Origin: a virus
DNA length: 64,000 nt
Direction: 5' to 3' (one strand)
IMG/VR virus record: IMGVR_UViG_3300017917_001271
Span: 1-64,000 of that record
The first letter of the stretch is position 1, and each line of letters starts with the position of its first letter. This document shows positions 35,763-44,986 of the stretch, in pieces. The notes under the pieces are model-generated. The model was not told the DNA's origin. It did not search any database and worked only from the letters and a program-made list of their open reading frames with translations. The position numbers and the translations under genes are program-made.

Positions 35763-37505
35763 ATGGCAAAAAAAGTAATTAACGTTGGTTCAAGCGCAAA
35801 TGATTCCACTGGAGATTCATTACGTATCGCCGGCGGAAAAATCAACGACAATTTCACTGAACTGTATAATGCGCTTGGTGGAGAAACTGGCGCACCATTA
35901 AGTATAGTTTCAAAAATATTACCAGGAGATGGTATAATCGTAAGTTCAGCTCAAGGTGATGTACTAGTATCTAGTAAAACTGCCAGTGCTAACGAACTTG
36001 GCGGAATTAAAATTGGTTCAGGAATCAATATAAGTTCAGAAGGTGTCGCCAGCGTAGCAACGTATCAGCTGCCAAAAGCCAGCGAGACTATTCTTGGCGG
36101 AATCAAAGTAGGTGATAGGCTTAGTATTGATGCTAATGGAGTACTAAGTGCCGACGAAGGTGCGTATGTTCTGCCTAAAGCCACAGGAAGCGTATTGGGT
36201 GGTATCAAGATAGGCTCTGGTTTAGAAATTGATAATGCTGGTATAGTAAGTGTCAATCAGTTCGACCAGACACTGAATACAAATGATGTTGTAGAGTTTG
36301 AATCAGTTTTAAGTAGAGGTTATACAACAGAAGGTAGTTCGTCAATATTTCAACGTTCAACCGGAGAAAATATTGACACAGGTTTGAATATTCGCAGCTC
36401 AGTAGATAAAGAACCAATTTACATATACAATTATGGATCAGACGGGCTAGGTACTGGCGGAAGTGAAATTGATATTAAAGAACTCACAGTTGACATTTAT
36501 ACTAAATGGGGAACAGCTGATCAGAAAAGGTGGCAGTTCACAAACATTACAAATAATGGCAGCGCACTTATAACACCTACAATGATATTAGGTACTACTG
36601 GTACAGAAGATCAATTGATTTCGCAGAATAGTCTTCACAGTATGACAGTGGGTAATACTGATTTAAAATCATATCTACGTTTTTACGGCCCAACTGATCC
36701 AGATACTGATAATCAAGGGCTGACAGATGCACCACGTGCTAATAAAATTACTATTAGTTCAAATGAGTTAGGAGATTGGGTAGAAGGAGAAGGATATACC
36801 AGCAAAGGTAGAATTGAATTAATCGCCGGGGGCACTCAGTCTACAACAAGAGCTTCTATAACGTTAGGCGAAAATGGTAGTCCAACACACGATTTCCCTC
36901 CAACGGGCAGTCCAGTTGTAACAACAACTAACAACATTGAAATCACAGGCGGTGTAGCGTTTTATGGCGACGTTACAATTCAAGCCGGTTCAACACTGGG
37001 TATTAGAAATAGAATAGTATTTCAGGACGGATCAATTCAAACTACTGCTTATACAGGCACCGGAGGCGGAACACCATCGTCAATTGCTCAAGGAAGCTAT
37101 GAAGTTAGTTTAAACGCTAACGGTAGTATTAGTTACCCAGGCGATGTTACACAAAACTTTCAAGACAGTACTAGCTGCTCGGCAGGTGTAAACACAGTTG
37201 TTTATACATCAACAGGACAATTTCAACATGCTATTAGATTATTTGCTATAGTAGAAGGAAATCCAGATGGCGGCTCTACTTGGGAAACACAGGCTTGTGA
37301 TATTGTAGCGGTTCGCGGGTATGTTAATGATATTGTACATATAACAGTTTATGGTTTGACTTATTCAAGCGTATCTGCGCTAGCCACATTTGACGGCCGA
37401 TGGAACGCATTGACTAATAGAATAGAAATTACATGCAGCCCAATAAGTGCAACAAATTCTGTCGTAACAAGTGTCTATGCGATTGAAATGCGCAGTAACG
37501 ACTAA
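35763..37505 (+). CDS. Tail fibre protein with LGGIKIG repeats
   Basis: This 580-residue protein starts with VINVGSSANDSTGDSLRIAG, an N-terminal attachment module seen in many phage fibres. Four repeats of the type LGGIKIG-x-G follow between about residues 75 and 165 (LGGIKIGSG, LGGIKVGDR, LGGIKIGSG), typical of trimeric beta shafts. The C-terminal 140 residues, after a Gly-rich linker (YTGTGGGTPS), form a beta-rich globular tip. It begins 6 bases after the giant gene and likely shares its message. A host-binding role is inferred. Confidence 0.8.
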   Translation: MAKKVINVGSSANDSTGDSLRIAGGKINDNFTELYNALGGETGAPLSIVSKILPGDGIIVSSAQGDVLVSSKTASANELGGIKIGSGINISSEGVASVATYQLPKASETILGGIKVGDRLSIDANGVLSADEGAYVLPKATGSVLGGIKIGSGLEIDNAGIVSVNQFDQTLNTNDVVEFESVLSRGYTTEGSSSIFQRSTGENIDTGLNIRSSVDKEPIYIYNYGSDGLGTGGSEIDIKELTVDIYTKWGTADQKRWQFTNITNNGSALITPTMILGTTGTEDQLISQNSLHSMTVGNTDLKSYLRFYGPTDPDTDNQGLTDAPRANKITISSNELGDWVEGEGYTSKGRIELIAGGTQSTTRASITLGENGSPTHDFPPTGSPVVTTTNNIEITGGVAFYGDVTIQAGSTLGIRNRIVFQDGSIQTTAYTGTGGGTPSSIAQGSYEVSLNANGSISYPGDVTQNFQDSTSCSAGVNTVVYTSTGQFQHAIRLFAIVEGNPDGGSTWETQACDIVAVRGYVNDIVHITVYGLTYSSVSALATFDGRWNALTNRIEITCSPISATNSVVTSVYAIEMRSND

Positions 37506-37548
37506 TAAACAGCACAGTTTGGGATTAAACTAGCACATTATAACTATT

Positions 37549-37556
37549 GATAAATA
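37549..37556 (+). promoter_or_regulatory. T4-type late promoter (GATAAATA)
   Basis: GATAAATA lies 20 bases before the ATG at 37577, with an AGAGAG purine stretch as weak ribosome site. Confidence 0.6.
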
Positions 37557-37576
37557 CTGAATAAAGAGAGATTTCT

Positions 37577-38185
37577 ATGCAGAATAAAGACGTAACCGGC
37601 GTACATATTGAAGGACATATTAAAATCCATGACCCAGAGTCTGGTGAAATTTACATCAATAAACGTAATGCCATTCACTACGAAAATATTAGTATAGCGT
37701 TAGCCCAAAGTCTTGCTAACAGCGGACAAGGCTTTGTATACGAAATGGCATTTGGGAACGGCGGAACAGCAGTTGATCCAACAGGTATTGTTACATACTT
37801 AACACCAAATTCAACAGGATCTAACGCAAGTCTTTACAATCAAACATACGCTAAAGTCGTAGATGATCGTAGCAGCAATAATACTGATCCAACACGAAAT
37901 TTTATTGAAACACGACATGTTACTGGCACAAATTATACAGATGTTTTTGTAACTTGTTTGTTAGATTACGGCGAGCCTAGCGGACAACAAGCATTTGATA
38001 ACTCTAACAATAACGGCGGCCTTTATATTTTTGACGAATTAGGTTTAAAAAGTTACAGCTCGACTGGTAACAGCTTATTATTGACTCATGTTATCTTCCA
38101 CCCCGTGCAAAAATCATTGAATCGATTAATTCAAATTGATTATACTGTACGTATTCAGAGTTTAACTGGTCTAGCAGGAGTTTAA
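37577..38185 (+). CDS. Conserved virion structural protein
   Basis: This 202-residue protein starts with VHIEGHIKIHDPESGEIYIN, then RNAIHYENISIALAQSL and GFVYEMAFGNGG. I recall this pattern from baseplate or fibre-associated proteins in several T4-like phages, but not its role. The second half is beta-rich and ends near YTVRIQSLTGL. It has its own late promoter and is followed after 3 bases by the first of three fibre paralogues. Confidence 0.7.
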   Translation: MQNKDVTGVHIEGHIKIHDPESGEIYINKRNAIHYENISIALAQSLANSGQGFVYEMAFGNGGTAVDPTGIVTYLTPNSTGSNASLYNQTYAKVVDDRSSNNTDPTRNFIETRHVTGTNYTDVFVTCLLDYGEPSGQQAFDNSNNNGGLYIFDELGLKSYSSTGNSLLLTHVIFHPVQKSLNRLIQIDYTVRIQSLTGLAGV

Positions 38186-38188
38186 TAA

Positions 38189-40357
38189 ATGCCATATCAA
38201 ATTAGATTTACTGAAACTAATAATCCTGCGAAGCCAAGTATTACTGTAGCAGATCAAAGTATTAATCAAGAAACAAGTTTACAATTTCCTGGAAAAAATT
38301 ATCCTGCGTATGCACCAATTATAGCGGAAAATTTCTTACATTTATTAGAAAATTTTGCTAAGAATACTGCTCCAGCAAATCCTGTACAAGGTCAACTTTG
38401 GTATGATAATAGTGCTGGCGAGAATATTTTAAAAGTTTACGACGGCACTGGATGGACACCAGCAGGAACAGTTAAAAAATCTGCTACCGAGCCAAGTGTT
38501 GTCAATAGTACAAAAGGTGACTTGTGGGTTGATACAGAGAATCAGCAGGTGTATGTATATTCAGGATCAAACTGGCTGTTAGTTGGACCTCAATTTAGTT
38601 CTGGTTTAAAAACAGGACCAGATATTGAAACAATTACAGACACTAGTAACGTTGATCATAACGTTATCACTTTATATTCTGAAAATAATAGAATAGCAAT
38701 TATCAGTAAAGCAGCATTTACTCCTAAAACAAGTATTGCAGGATTTGCCAGTATCGGCCAAGGCATAAGTTTATCAACAGTAGACTCTACTAGTACAACA
38801 TCGCCAACAAAATTTTGGGGAACAGCCAGCCAAGCAGATTCTTTAGTGGTAAACGGGAATGTCGTCGGTGCTGATAGTTTTGTTAGAAAAGATACAGAAC
38901 AAACAACTAACTTTCCTCTGAACGTTGCAAACAACGGCGGTATTAGTATTGGTAGTAATAAAAGTTTTAATATTGCAACTGATGTAAATTCAGCATTGTT
39001 TATATCAAAAACCAGCGGCAATTATATTGAATTCAAACTAAACAATAACGGAACACCAGTAACAGCAGTTCATATTGATGCAAACGGTTATGTCGGTGTA
39101 GGTCCAGATAATACTAACCCAGTTGAAGCATTAGATGTAGCTGGAAATATTATTACTGACGGTAATATTATTGTTCAAGGAACTACAGATGCAACAGTAC
39201 TTGGAGTCGGTAGTATTGCAACTAACGGTGGTTTGAGTGTTCAGAAGCAAAGTCAGTTTGGAGGCGATGTTAGCATCAACGGCGGAATTCATTTTAATAA
39301 TTTAGATGGTAACGGTGACCCAATTGCTGGTGTAGTTATTCAACCTGCATCGGAGGATGCAACTGACTTATACGATCTAGGAACTAGTACAAAAAGATTT
39401 AGAAATATCTATGCTCAAAGTTTTGTAGGTAACTTCAACGGTGCATTTACTGGTACACTATCTGGTAATATCAGCGGTAGTGCTGCAAAGTTAGCTAGTC
39501 CGACAAGATTTAAGATAAAAGGCGATATAGAAACAACAACCGATGTTCTATTTGATGGCCAGTTACCACAAGGTGGCGGCACACCGTCTGGTGAACAGTG
39601 GTTCTACACTTCTGTAACACAAGATATTATTGCTTCTAAAACTTCTACATCTGAAAGTTATCTAAATGATCGCTTTTTAGTTTACAGAGAAGGCACTGGC
39701 TTAAGACAAGTATCTAAAGCAACCATAATACAAAACATCGCAACTGTGCCAGTTGGGTCAATTCTTCCTTTTGCTGGTGCAACACCTCCGGCTGGTTACT
39801 TATTATGTGACGGGTGTGAGGTACTAATTGGAGATTTTCCAAAGTTATTTGCCATAATTGGTTATACATACAAAGTTCCAAGTTTGCTAATCGGTAAAGC
39901 TACGTTTGCCTTGCCTGATTTAAGAGGAAGATTTCCTCTTGGTAAAGATAACATGCAAAACCTTAATCCACTTGATGGATCTCCAAGGAAAGTTCCTGCG
40001 AAAGAAGACCCAACAGTGGATATTCCAGCAGGTGGAGGCAGTGCAAATCGTGTAACAGATATTGTTGCTGATACACTAGGTGCTGGTACTAACGCAGGCG
40101 AGTACAAAACATTAAATGTAAACAACTTGCCAGACCACAAGCATAACCTAAATAGCGGATTTGCTCAGTATTATGCAGCAGGATTACCAGGCGCTGGTAC
40201 TGATCCAGCAGCTGATCCTGGGTTAGGTAGTGCAAGTGGCGGCGGCTCAGGTTTAAGAAACAGCGGTAACGTCATTAGTCCAACTATTGGTCAACCGTTC
40301 AATGCTATGAATCCATACGCAACAATCAATTATATTATTTTTACTGGTGAATTATAA
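38189..40357 (+). CDS. Tail fibre with C-terminal collar domain (paralogue 1)
   Basis: This 722-residue protein has the shared N-terminal module (residues 1-135) with ENFLHLLENFA and VQGQLWYD. The shaft contains Asn/Gly-rich beta repeats (SIGSNKSFNIATD; FVGNFNGAFTGTLSGNISG). The C-terminal 200 residues are a phage tail collar domain: VPVGSILPFAGATPPAGYLL at about 515-535, LPDLRGRFPLG, then NNLPDHKHN with the His pair, as in T4 gp12 short fibres. A receptor-binding role is likely. It overlaps paralogue 2 by one base (TAATG). Confidence 0.85.
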   Translation: MPYQIRFTETNNPAKPSITVADQSINQETSLQFPGKNYPAYAPIIAENFLHLLENFAKNTAPANPVQGQLWYDNSAGENILKVYDGTGWTPAGTVKKSATEPSVVNSTKGDLWVDTENQQVYVYSGSNWLLVGPQFSSGLKTGPDIETITDTSNVDHNVITLYSENNRIAIISKAAFTPKTSIAGFASIGQGISLSTVDSTSTTSPTKFWGTASQADSLVVNGNVVGADSFVRKDTEQTTNFPLNVANNGGISIGSNKSFNIATDVNSALFISKTSGNYIEFKLNNNGTPVTAVHIDANGYVGVGPDNTNPVEALDVAGNIITDGNIIVQGTTDATVLGVGSIATNGGLSVQKQSQFGGDVSINGGIHFNNLDGNGDPIAGVVIQPASEDATDLYDLGTSTKRFRNIYAQSFVGNFNGAFTGTLSGNISGSAAKLASPTRFKIKGDIETTTDVLFDGQLPQGGGTPSGEQWFYTSVTQDIIASKTSTSESYLNDRFLVYREGTGLRQVSKATIIQNIATVPVGSILPFAGATPPAGYLLCDGCEVLIGDFPKLFAIIGYTYKVPSLLIGKATFALPDLRGRFPLGKDNMQNLNPLDGSPRKVPAKEDPTVDIPAGGGSANRVTDIVADTLGAGTNAGEYKTLNVNNLPDHKHNLNSGFAQYYAAGLPGAGTDPAADPGLGSASGGGSGLRNSGNVISPTIGQPFNAMNPYATINYIIFTGEL

Positions 40358-42018
40358 TGAGTTACATTATTAACAAAACAGATGGTTCTACGTTAACAGA
40401 AGTAGTTGACGGTACTATTGATCAAACTACTACAGATTTAACTCTCGTAGGAAAGAATGCCACCAGTTACGGGGAATTGTTTAACGAAAATTTTGTGAAG
40501 TTATTAGAAAATTTTGCCAGTACTTCACAGCCAAATCGCCCAATTGAAGGCCAACTTTGGTATGATACTACTGAAGGCCGCTTAAAAGTTTACGACGGTG
40601 CAGGATTTAAAGTTAGTGGCGGAACAATAGTTAGTGCAACACCTCCAAGCAGTATTGCAGCTGGTGATATTTGGATTGACACAACAACTCAACGTATGTA
40701 TTTTAACGATGGAACAGCAAATTTACTTGCTGGTCCAATCTATACAGCACAACAAGGTATATCTGGTTGGAACGTAGTTGATATTGTTGATACAAACCAA
40801 ATCAATCATACTACGTTGTTCTTATACTGCGGGCAAACATTGCTAGGGATCTTCAGTAGTTCTGTAACAGCATTTACTCCTGCAACAGAAATTCCGGGAT
40901 ATGTGGGCGACATCAAAGTAGGATTTAATGCCGCTAATGTGTCTGGACTAAAATTCAACGTACCTGCTAGCCAAGCAGATGCATTAGTAGCAGAAGACGG
41001 TAGTTTTAAAGATGCTCAGAGTTTCCTCCAGGTAGATCCGGCCGACGGCTTTACTGTTTCAAACGGAACAATACGCATTCTTAATCAAACGCCGCTTGTT
41101 CTTGGAACTAATCAAAATACAGAAGTTATATTTGTTGGTAACTCGTTACAAATTAATTCGAACATTATAAATCAAAACTTTGCAATTCAAAGTTTATCTA
41201 ACGTAGGACTACTTCCTAGCATTTATGTTAATGCACAGAATCAACGTGTTGGATTATATACCGCGGCACCTACGGCAACACTCGATGTTGCCGGAGATGC
41301 AAGAATTAGAGGCAGTTTAACAGTTGAAGGTAGTACAACAACAATTAACACTACAAATATTGCAATTGAAGATCTGTTAATTGAAATTGGTAAAGTTGAT
41401 ACTCCTACTGATGTTACTGCTAACGGTGGCGGCATTAGTCTTCAGGGTGAAACAAACAAGACTCTTACATGGGGGTCTTCAACTAATGCATGGAATTCTA
41501 GTGAAAACTTTAACCTAACAAACAGCAAAGTATACAAGATTGCTAATTTTGAAGTACTTTCACAAACACAATTAGGTGTTACAGTTACTAGTGCTCCAGG
41601 ACTTACAAGCATCGGCACACTTGAACAATTACTTGTTGATAATGTAAGTATCAATGGAGATACAATTAGCTTTTTAAATCCTAGCGTTCCAGACGGCGAC
41701 ATTAAAATACAACCAAAAGGTGCAGGTGTTGTTAATGTTGGGTCTAAGAGAATTTCGTTTGTTGCTGATCCTGTCGATACTGCTGATGCTACAAATAAGA
41801 ATTATGTTGACGTTAGCATACGCAGAGCTAGTTTAGGGTTTAGTGTTAATATTGGTTCTTTGACAGAAGCACAATTAGCTGGACAAGTTCTTAACAAAGT
41901 CTTTCCTCCTGGAGATCACGAGGACGACACATTTTTACGTGTCTATGCCCAAGATGCGTCAAGATTCTTAGAATATAAACTTATTGGACCAGTTTGGACC
42001 TATCAGACGGACATTTAA
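40357..42018 (+). CDS. Tail fibre protein (paralogue 2)
   Basis: This 553-residue protein begins with the same module (NENFVKLLENFA, then IEGQLWYDT and two Trp-rich repeats). The shaft has TLDVAGDARIRGSLTVEGS near 310 and INTTNIAIEDLLIEIGKVD, typical of long-fibre shafts. No collar domain is present. The C-terminus is short and contains ATNKNYVDVSIRRA, a motif of fibre stalk ends. It is the middle of three tandem paralogues and has no separate promoter. Confidence 0.8.
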   Translation: MSYIINKTDGSTLTEVVDGTIDQTTTDLTLVGKNATSYGELFNENFVKLLENFASTSQPNRPIEGQLWYDTTEGRLKVYDGAGFKVSGGTIVSATPPSSIAAGDIWIDTTTQRMYFNDGTANLLAGPIYTAQQGISGWNVVDIVDTNQINHTTLFLYCGQTLLGIFSSSVTAFTPATEIPGYVGDIKVGFNAANVSGLKFNVPASQADALVAEDGSFKDAQSFLQVDPADGFTVSNGTIRILNQTPLVLGTNQNTEVIFVGNSLQINSNIINQNFAIQSLSNVGLLPSIYVNAQNQRVGLYTAAPTATLDVAGDARIRGSLTVEGSTTTINTTNIAIEDLLIEIGKVDTPTDVTANGGGISLQGETNKTLTWGSSTNAWNSSENFNLTNSKVYKIANFEVLSQTQLGVTVTSAPGLTSIGTLEQLLVDNVSINGDTISFLNPSVPDGDIKIQPKGAGVVNVGSKRISFVADPVDTADATNKNYVDVSIRRASLGFSVNIGSLTEAQLAGQVLNKVFPPGDHEDDTFLRVYAQDASRFLEYKLIGPVWTYQTDI

Positions 42019-42034
42019 TATCAGCCCAAACTAG

Positions 42035-42042
42035 CATAAATA
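42035..42042 (+). promoter_or_regulatory. T4-type late promoter (CATAAATA)
   Basis: CATAAATA lies 23 bases before the ATG at 42066, with AAGGA ribosome-site sequence between. Confidence 0.6.
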
Positions 42043-42065
42043 TAAGGAATAAGGAATAACGGAAA

Positions 42066-43583
42066 ATGCCATATACCATTAACAAATATAACGGACAAGT
42101 CGTAGCCACAGTCGCAGATGGTACCATTGATAGCACTACTGATCTTAAATTGATTGGTAAGAATTATGCTGGTTACGGTGAAGTTCAGAACGAGAATTTT
42201 CTATTTTTATTAGAAAATTTTGCAAATACAACTCAACCACCAAAGCCCTTGCCTGGGCAGTTATGGTATGACAGCGGAAATAGTAAATTAAAATTCTACG
42301 ATGGCGCAAAATTTCGTACAACAGGCGGCGCAGAACTAGGTTCTAGCGCACCAACTGGACTTACTGTCGGCGATTTCTGGTGGGATACCGCCAATAAACA
42401 GCTTTATACATGGGACGGCTCTAGTTATATTTTAGTTGGGCCACAGGGTGTCGCTGGCTCACAAACTACACAGATGCGTAGTCGTAGCGTTCGTGATACA
42501 TTAAATGCTACTCATGCTATTATTGAAGCTATTGTTGATGGTGAAACTATATTTGTTGTAAGCCCAGATTCTACATTTACGCTAGATCCAACTACAAGTT
42601 CAATTAACGGCTTTACAAAAATACAACAAGGTATTACACTAGCCTATACTAATAGTGATTCATTCCCAGGGCAGACAGTCAATGCTAACCATAGATTTTG
42701 GGGAACAGCGACAAACTCAGACAGACTTGGCGGTGTCTTGGCTGAAAACTTTGTACAAAAAGGCAGTGCTACATTCAGCAGTTTAGTAAATTTTAGCGAT
42801 GCAGGCTTTACTGTTGGTGATACTCCACGATTACGTGTGTTTAATAACACAACTGGTGTAACAACATTCCCAGTATTCCAAAATCAACTTAATGATACGA
42901 TTAAATTCCAAACAACAGTTGGTTCTGCAACAAAGACTCCACTACAACTAGTTGGTGCAGATGTCCTACCAGGTTCAGACAACCAATCAGATTTAGGTTC
43001 AGGCGCCTTACGATTTAAAACAGTTAATGCTGTTACATTTAACGGTACTGCTACTAAAGCAGATTCTTTATACTTAGGTGCAGACGATTACAGAACTGCC
43101 AGTGTTAGCGCAAGTTCTGGATCTATTGCAGTAAGAACCAATAGTACAGAAGTTATTGGCGGTGTTAATATTACCGCAGGTGCTCTTAAGGCAACTTATT
43201 TTGTTGGTACAGCAACATCCGCTAACTATGCAGACTTGGCAGAAAAGTATCTAGCAGATGCAGAATACGATGTAGGTACAGTTGTTGCTGTTGGCGGCGA
43301 AAAAGAAGTGACTGCATCTAAGTGGGGTGACCGCGCAATTGGTGCAGTTTCTGCTAATCCAGCTTACATGATGAACAGTGAGTTAGAAGGCGGAACATAT
43401 ATTGCTCTAAAAGGCCGTGTTCCTGTTAAAGTAACTGGCGCAGTCCGTAAAGGGCAACGTATGGTTGCAGGTAATGATGGAACAGCCGTTGCCGCAGTAC
43501 CCCACGCAAATGATGTATTTGCAATCGCATTAGAAACTAATGAAGAAACCGGCGTCAAACTTGTTGAATGCTTAATACTGTAA
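42066..43583 (+). CDS. Tail fibre protein (paralogue 3)
   Basis: This 505-residue protein has the shared N-terminal module (NENFLFLLENFA, LPGQLWYDS). It ends with a different tip: YADLAEKYLADAEYDVGTVV near 385-405, then GGTYIALKGRVPVKVTGAVR and a compact beta domain. I recall this tip from fibre proteins of many marine phages, and it may relate to autoproteolytic fibre-end domains. That is uncertain. It has its own late promoter. Confidence 0.8.
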   Translation: MPYTINKYNGQVVATVADGTIDSTTDLKLIGKNYAGYGEVQNENFLFLLENFANTTQPPKPLPGQLWYDSGNSKLKFYDGAKFRTTGGAELGSSAPTGLTVGDFWWDTANKQLYTWDGSSYILVGPQGVAGSQTTQMRSRSVRDTLNATHAIIEAIVDGETIFVVSPDSTFTLDPTTSSINGFTKIQQGITLAYTNSDSFPGQTVNANHRFWGTATNSDRLGGVLAENFVQKGSATFSSLVNFSDAGFTVGDTPRLRVFNNTTGVTTFPVFQNQLNDTIKFQTTVGSATKTPLQLVGADVLPGSDNQSDLGSGALRFKTVNAVTFNGTATKADSLYLGADDYRTASVSASSGSIAVRTNSTEVIGGVNITAGALKATYFVGTATSANYADLAEKYLADAEYDVGTVVAVGGEKEVTASKWGDRAIGAVSANPAYMMNSELEGGTYIALKGRVPVKVTGAVRKGQRMVAGNDGTAVAAVPHANDVFAIALETNEETGVKLVECLIL

Positions 43584-43584
43584 T

Positions 43585-43592
43585 TATAAATA
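43585..43592 (+). promoter_or_regulatory. T4-type late promoter (TATAAATA)
   Basis: A perfect TATAAATA lies 24 bases before the ATG at 43617, with GAAGGA as ribosome site. Confidence 0.8.
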
Positions 43593-43616
43593 CCTAGGAC
43601 TTTTGAAGGATAAAAT

Positions 43617-44567
43617 ATGGCTGGCCAAAATACACTGATTCTTGCTACTGATTATAACGTGATCCAATCAAAAATTGCTTTGGTTATGGGCACAGGATCG
43701 GGTACAACTGGATACGGTCAAACACTTGCAAGTAGTCAAGTTGCTGCAAACACTAACAAAGTGTCTGTACTACAATGGAATAATCTAAGATCAGATATTG
43801 TAAGAGCTAGACAGCACCAAACAGGAAATACTATTGGTTCTAAAGCACCCGGTGATAGCGGTTACACAGCAGGCGCAGATTTACCTATTCCTACGGCCGC
43901 ATCACAAGTTAAGGAAAGTTGGCGTGCTGCGTATCTGTCAATGGCTACAGATGCAGAAACTAATGCGCTAACAGCCCCTCCGCCAGTAGGCGAATCTTCA
44001 AGAGTGAACTTAATTCCAAATACTAGCCGATCGGCAGTATGGAATACATCGGTTCAACAGACTATAACTGTTACTTGGCCTACAGCCAATGATGCAAGAT
44101 ATTATTGGAACTCAGGTGGTCAGATTGAAATAAGTTCTGATTTTATCCCACGAGTTGCTGGATTAAAAAATACAACATGGGTAACAATGTTACAGTCCAT
44201 GGGTGTTATTAAGATTGGAATCACAGCTACAACTACTACAGGATCAGGAACAGCGATTGCTCTAGGTTTTAACAATATGGGTGCAATCGACAACTTATTA
44301 TTTCAAAAAGATGCACCAGCTGGTGCGTATGCAAATAACAAGTTTTATATTCTTGGTAGAGTTGACAGCACTTCAGATAGAAAACAGCTTATTCTTACTG
44401 TAGTATGGGACGATGCTTCCATTCCTCCAGTAAGTACTCCAGATCCAGGATTCCAGGTTGACGAACAAGTTGACGGTGTTTTAACAAGTTACGTCCAATC
44501 TAATCGTGCAACAGGTTCAAACGTATCTGTTCCGTTGCCTAGTGCAACAACATCAATTATTTCCTAA
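43617..44567 (+). CDS. Conserved virion/fibre-associated protein
   Basis: This 316-residue protein starts ILATDYNVIQSKIALVMGTG, then GTTGYGQTLASSQV. The middle is Thr/Ser-rich beta sequence with DARYYWNSGGQIEISS near 158-173. I recall the YYWNSGGQI motif from structural proteins in marine T4-like phages, without known function. It has its own perfect late promoter, so it is expressed with the virion. It is the last gene before the glycosyltransferase operon. Confidence 0.7.
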   Translation: MAGQNTLILATDYNVIQSKIALVMGTGSGTTGYGQTLASSQVAANTNKVSVLQWNNLRSDIVRARQHQTGNTIGSKAPGDSGYTAGADLPIPTAASQVKESWRAAYLSMATDAETNALTAPPPVGESSRVNLIPNTSRSAVWNTSVQQTITVTWPTANDARYYWNSGGQIEISSDFIPRVAGLKNTTWVTMLQSMGVIKIGITATTTTGSGTAIALGFNNMGAIDNLLFQKDAPAGAYANNKFYILGRVDSTSDRKQLILTVVWDDASIPPVSTPDPGFQVDEQVDGVLTSYVQSNRATGSNVSVPLPSATTSIIS

Positions 44568-44585
44568 AGAAATATTCCTTTTGTA

Positions 44586-44614
44586 TTGACAAGATAATTA
44601 AAGTAGTGTAATAT
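44586..44614 (+). promoter_or_regulatory. sigma70-type promoter of the glycosyltransferase operon
   Basis: TTGACA (44586-44591) and TATAAT-like TAATAT (44609-44614) are spaced by 17 bases. A GGAG ribosome site lies at 44625-44628, 7 bases before ATG 44636. This is the only host-like promoter I found on the plus strand. Confidence 0.8.
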
Positions 44615-44624
44615 GTTACACTAC
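44603..44624. promoter_or_regulatory. Perfect palindrome covering the -10 box (candidate operator)
   Basis: Arms GTAGTGTAA and TTACACTAC are exact reverse complements around TATG, giving 22 bases centred on the -10 element and reaching the expected RNA start. A dimeric repressor bound here would block polymerase. Confidence 0.6.
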
Positions 44625-44635
44625 GGAGTTATCTT

Positions 44636-44986
44636 ATGGACGAACGTTTAGAAAAAGCATTTGCTATTGCAAATTATATGTCTACCCTATCTAATCAAAG
44701 ACGGATAGCGTTAGAAGAATTCAATCAAAGTGTAGTTTACTATGTTAACGGTGGAACATTTCAAATTAACCGTGAACTAATTACATTTACCAAAACAATG
44801 TTAGATTTGGATTACACACATGATGTACCATTTGAAGATGCAAATGGGTTTCCTGTAGTAGTACCAGATGTACAAAAATTCTTTGACGAAATTTTACTAC
44901 AGTATATTACTGCATTAAACGAGTATTCTACGAAATTTGCTGATTTAAAATCAAAGCGTAAAGTTGCCGACTTAGTTAATCTATGA
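44636..44986 (+). CDS. Small unknown protein, first gene of glycosyltransferase operon
   Basis: This 116-residue protein is helical and acidic (MDERLEKAFAIANYMSTLSN, then YVNGGTFQINRELITFTKTM). I recall relatives next to fibre or glycosyltransferase genes in other marine T4-like phages, but no function. It has a strong ribosome site and lies directly behind the sigma70-type promoter and palindrome. It overlaps the first glycosyltransferase by 4 bases. An autoregulatory role is conceivable from position only. I see no clear helix-turn-helix. Confidence 0.75.
   Translation: MDERLEKAFAIANYMSTLSNQRRIALEEFNQSVVYYVNGGTFQINRELITFTKTMLDLDYTHDVPFEDANGFPVVVPDVQKFFDEILLQYITALNEYSTKFADLKSKRKVADLVNL

Noticed and set aside
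44570-44585. Possible terminator after the last virion gene
   Set aside because: The near-palindrome before TTTTG has a mismatch and no room for a loop, so the stem would be weak.
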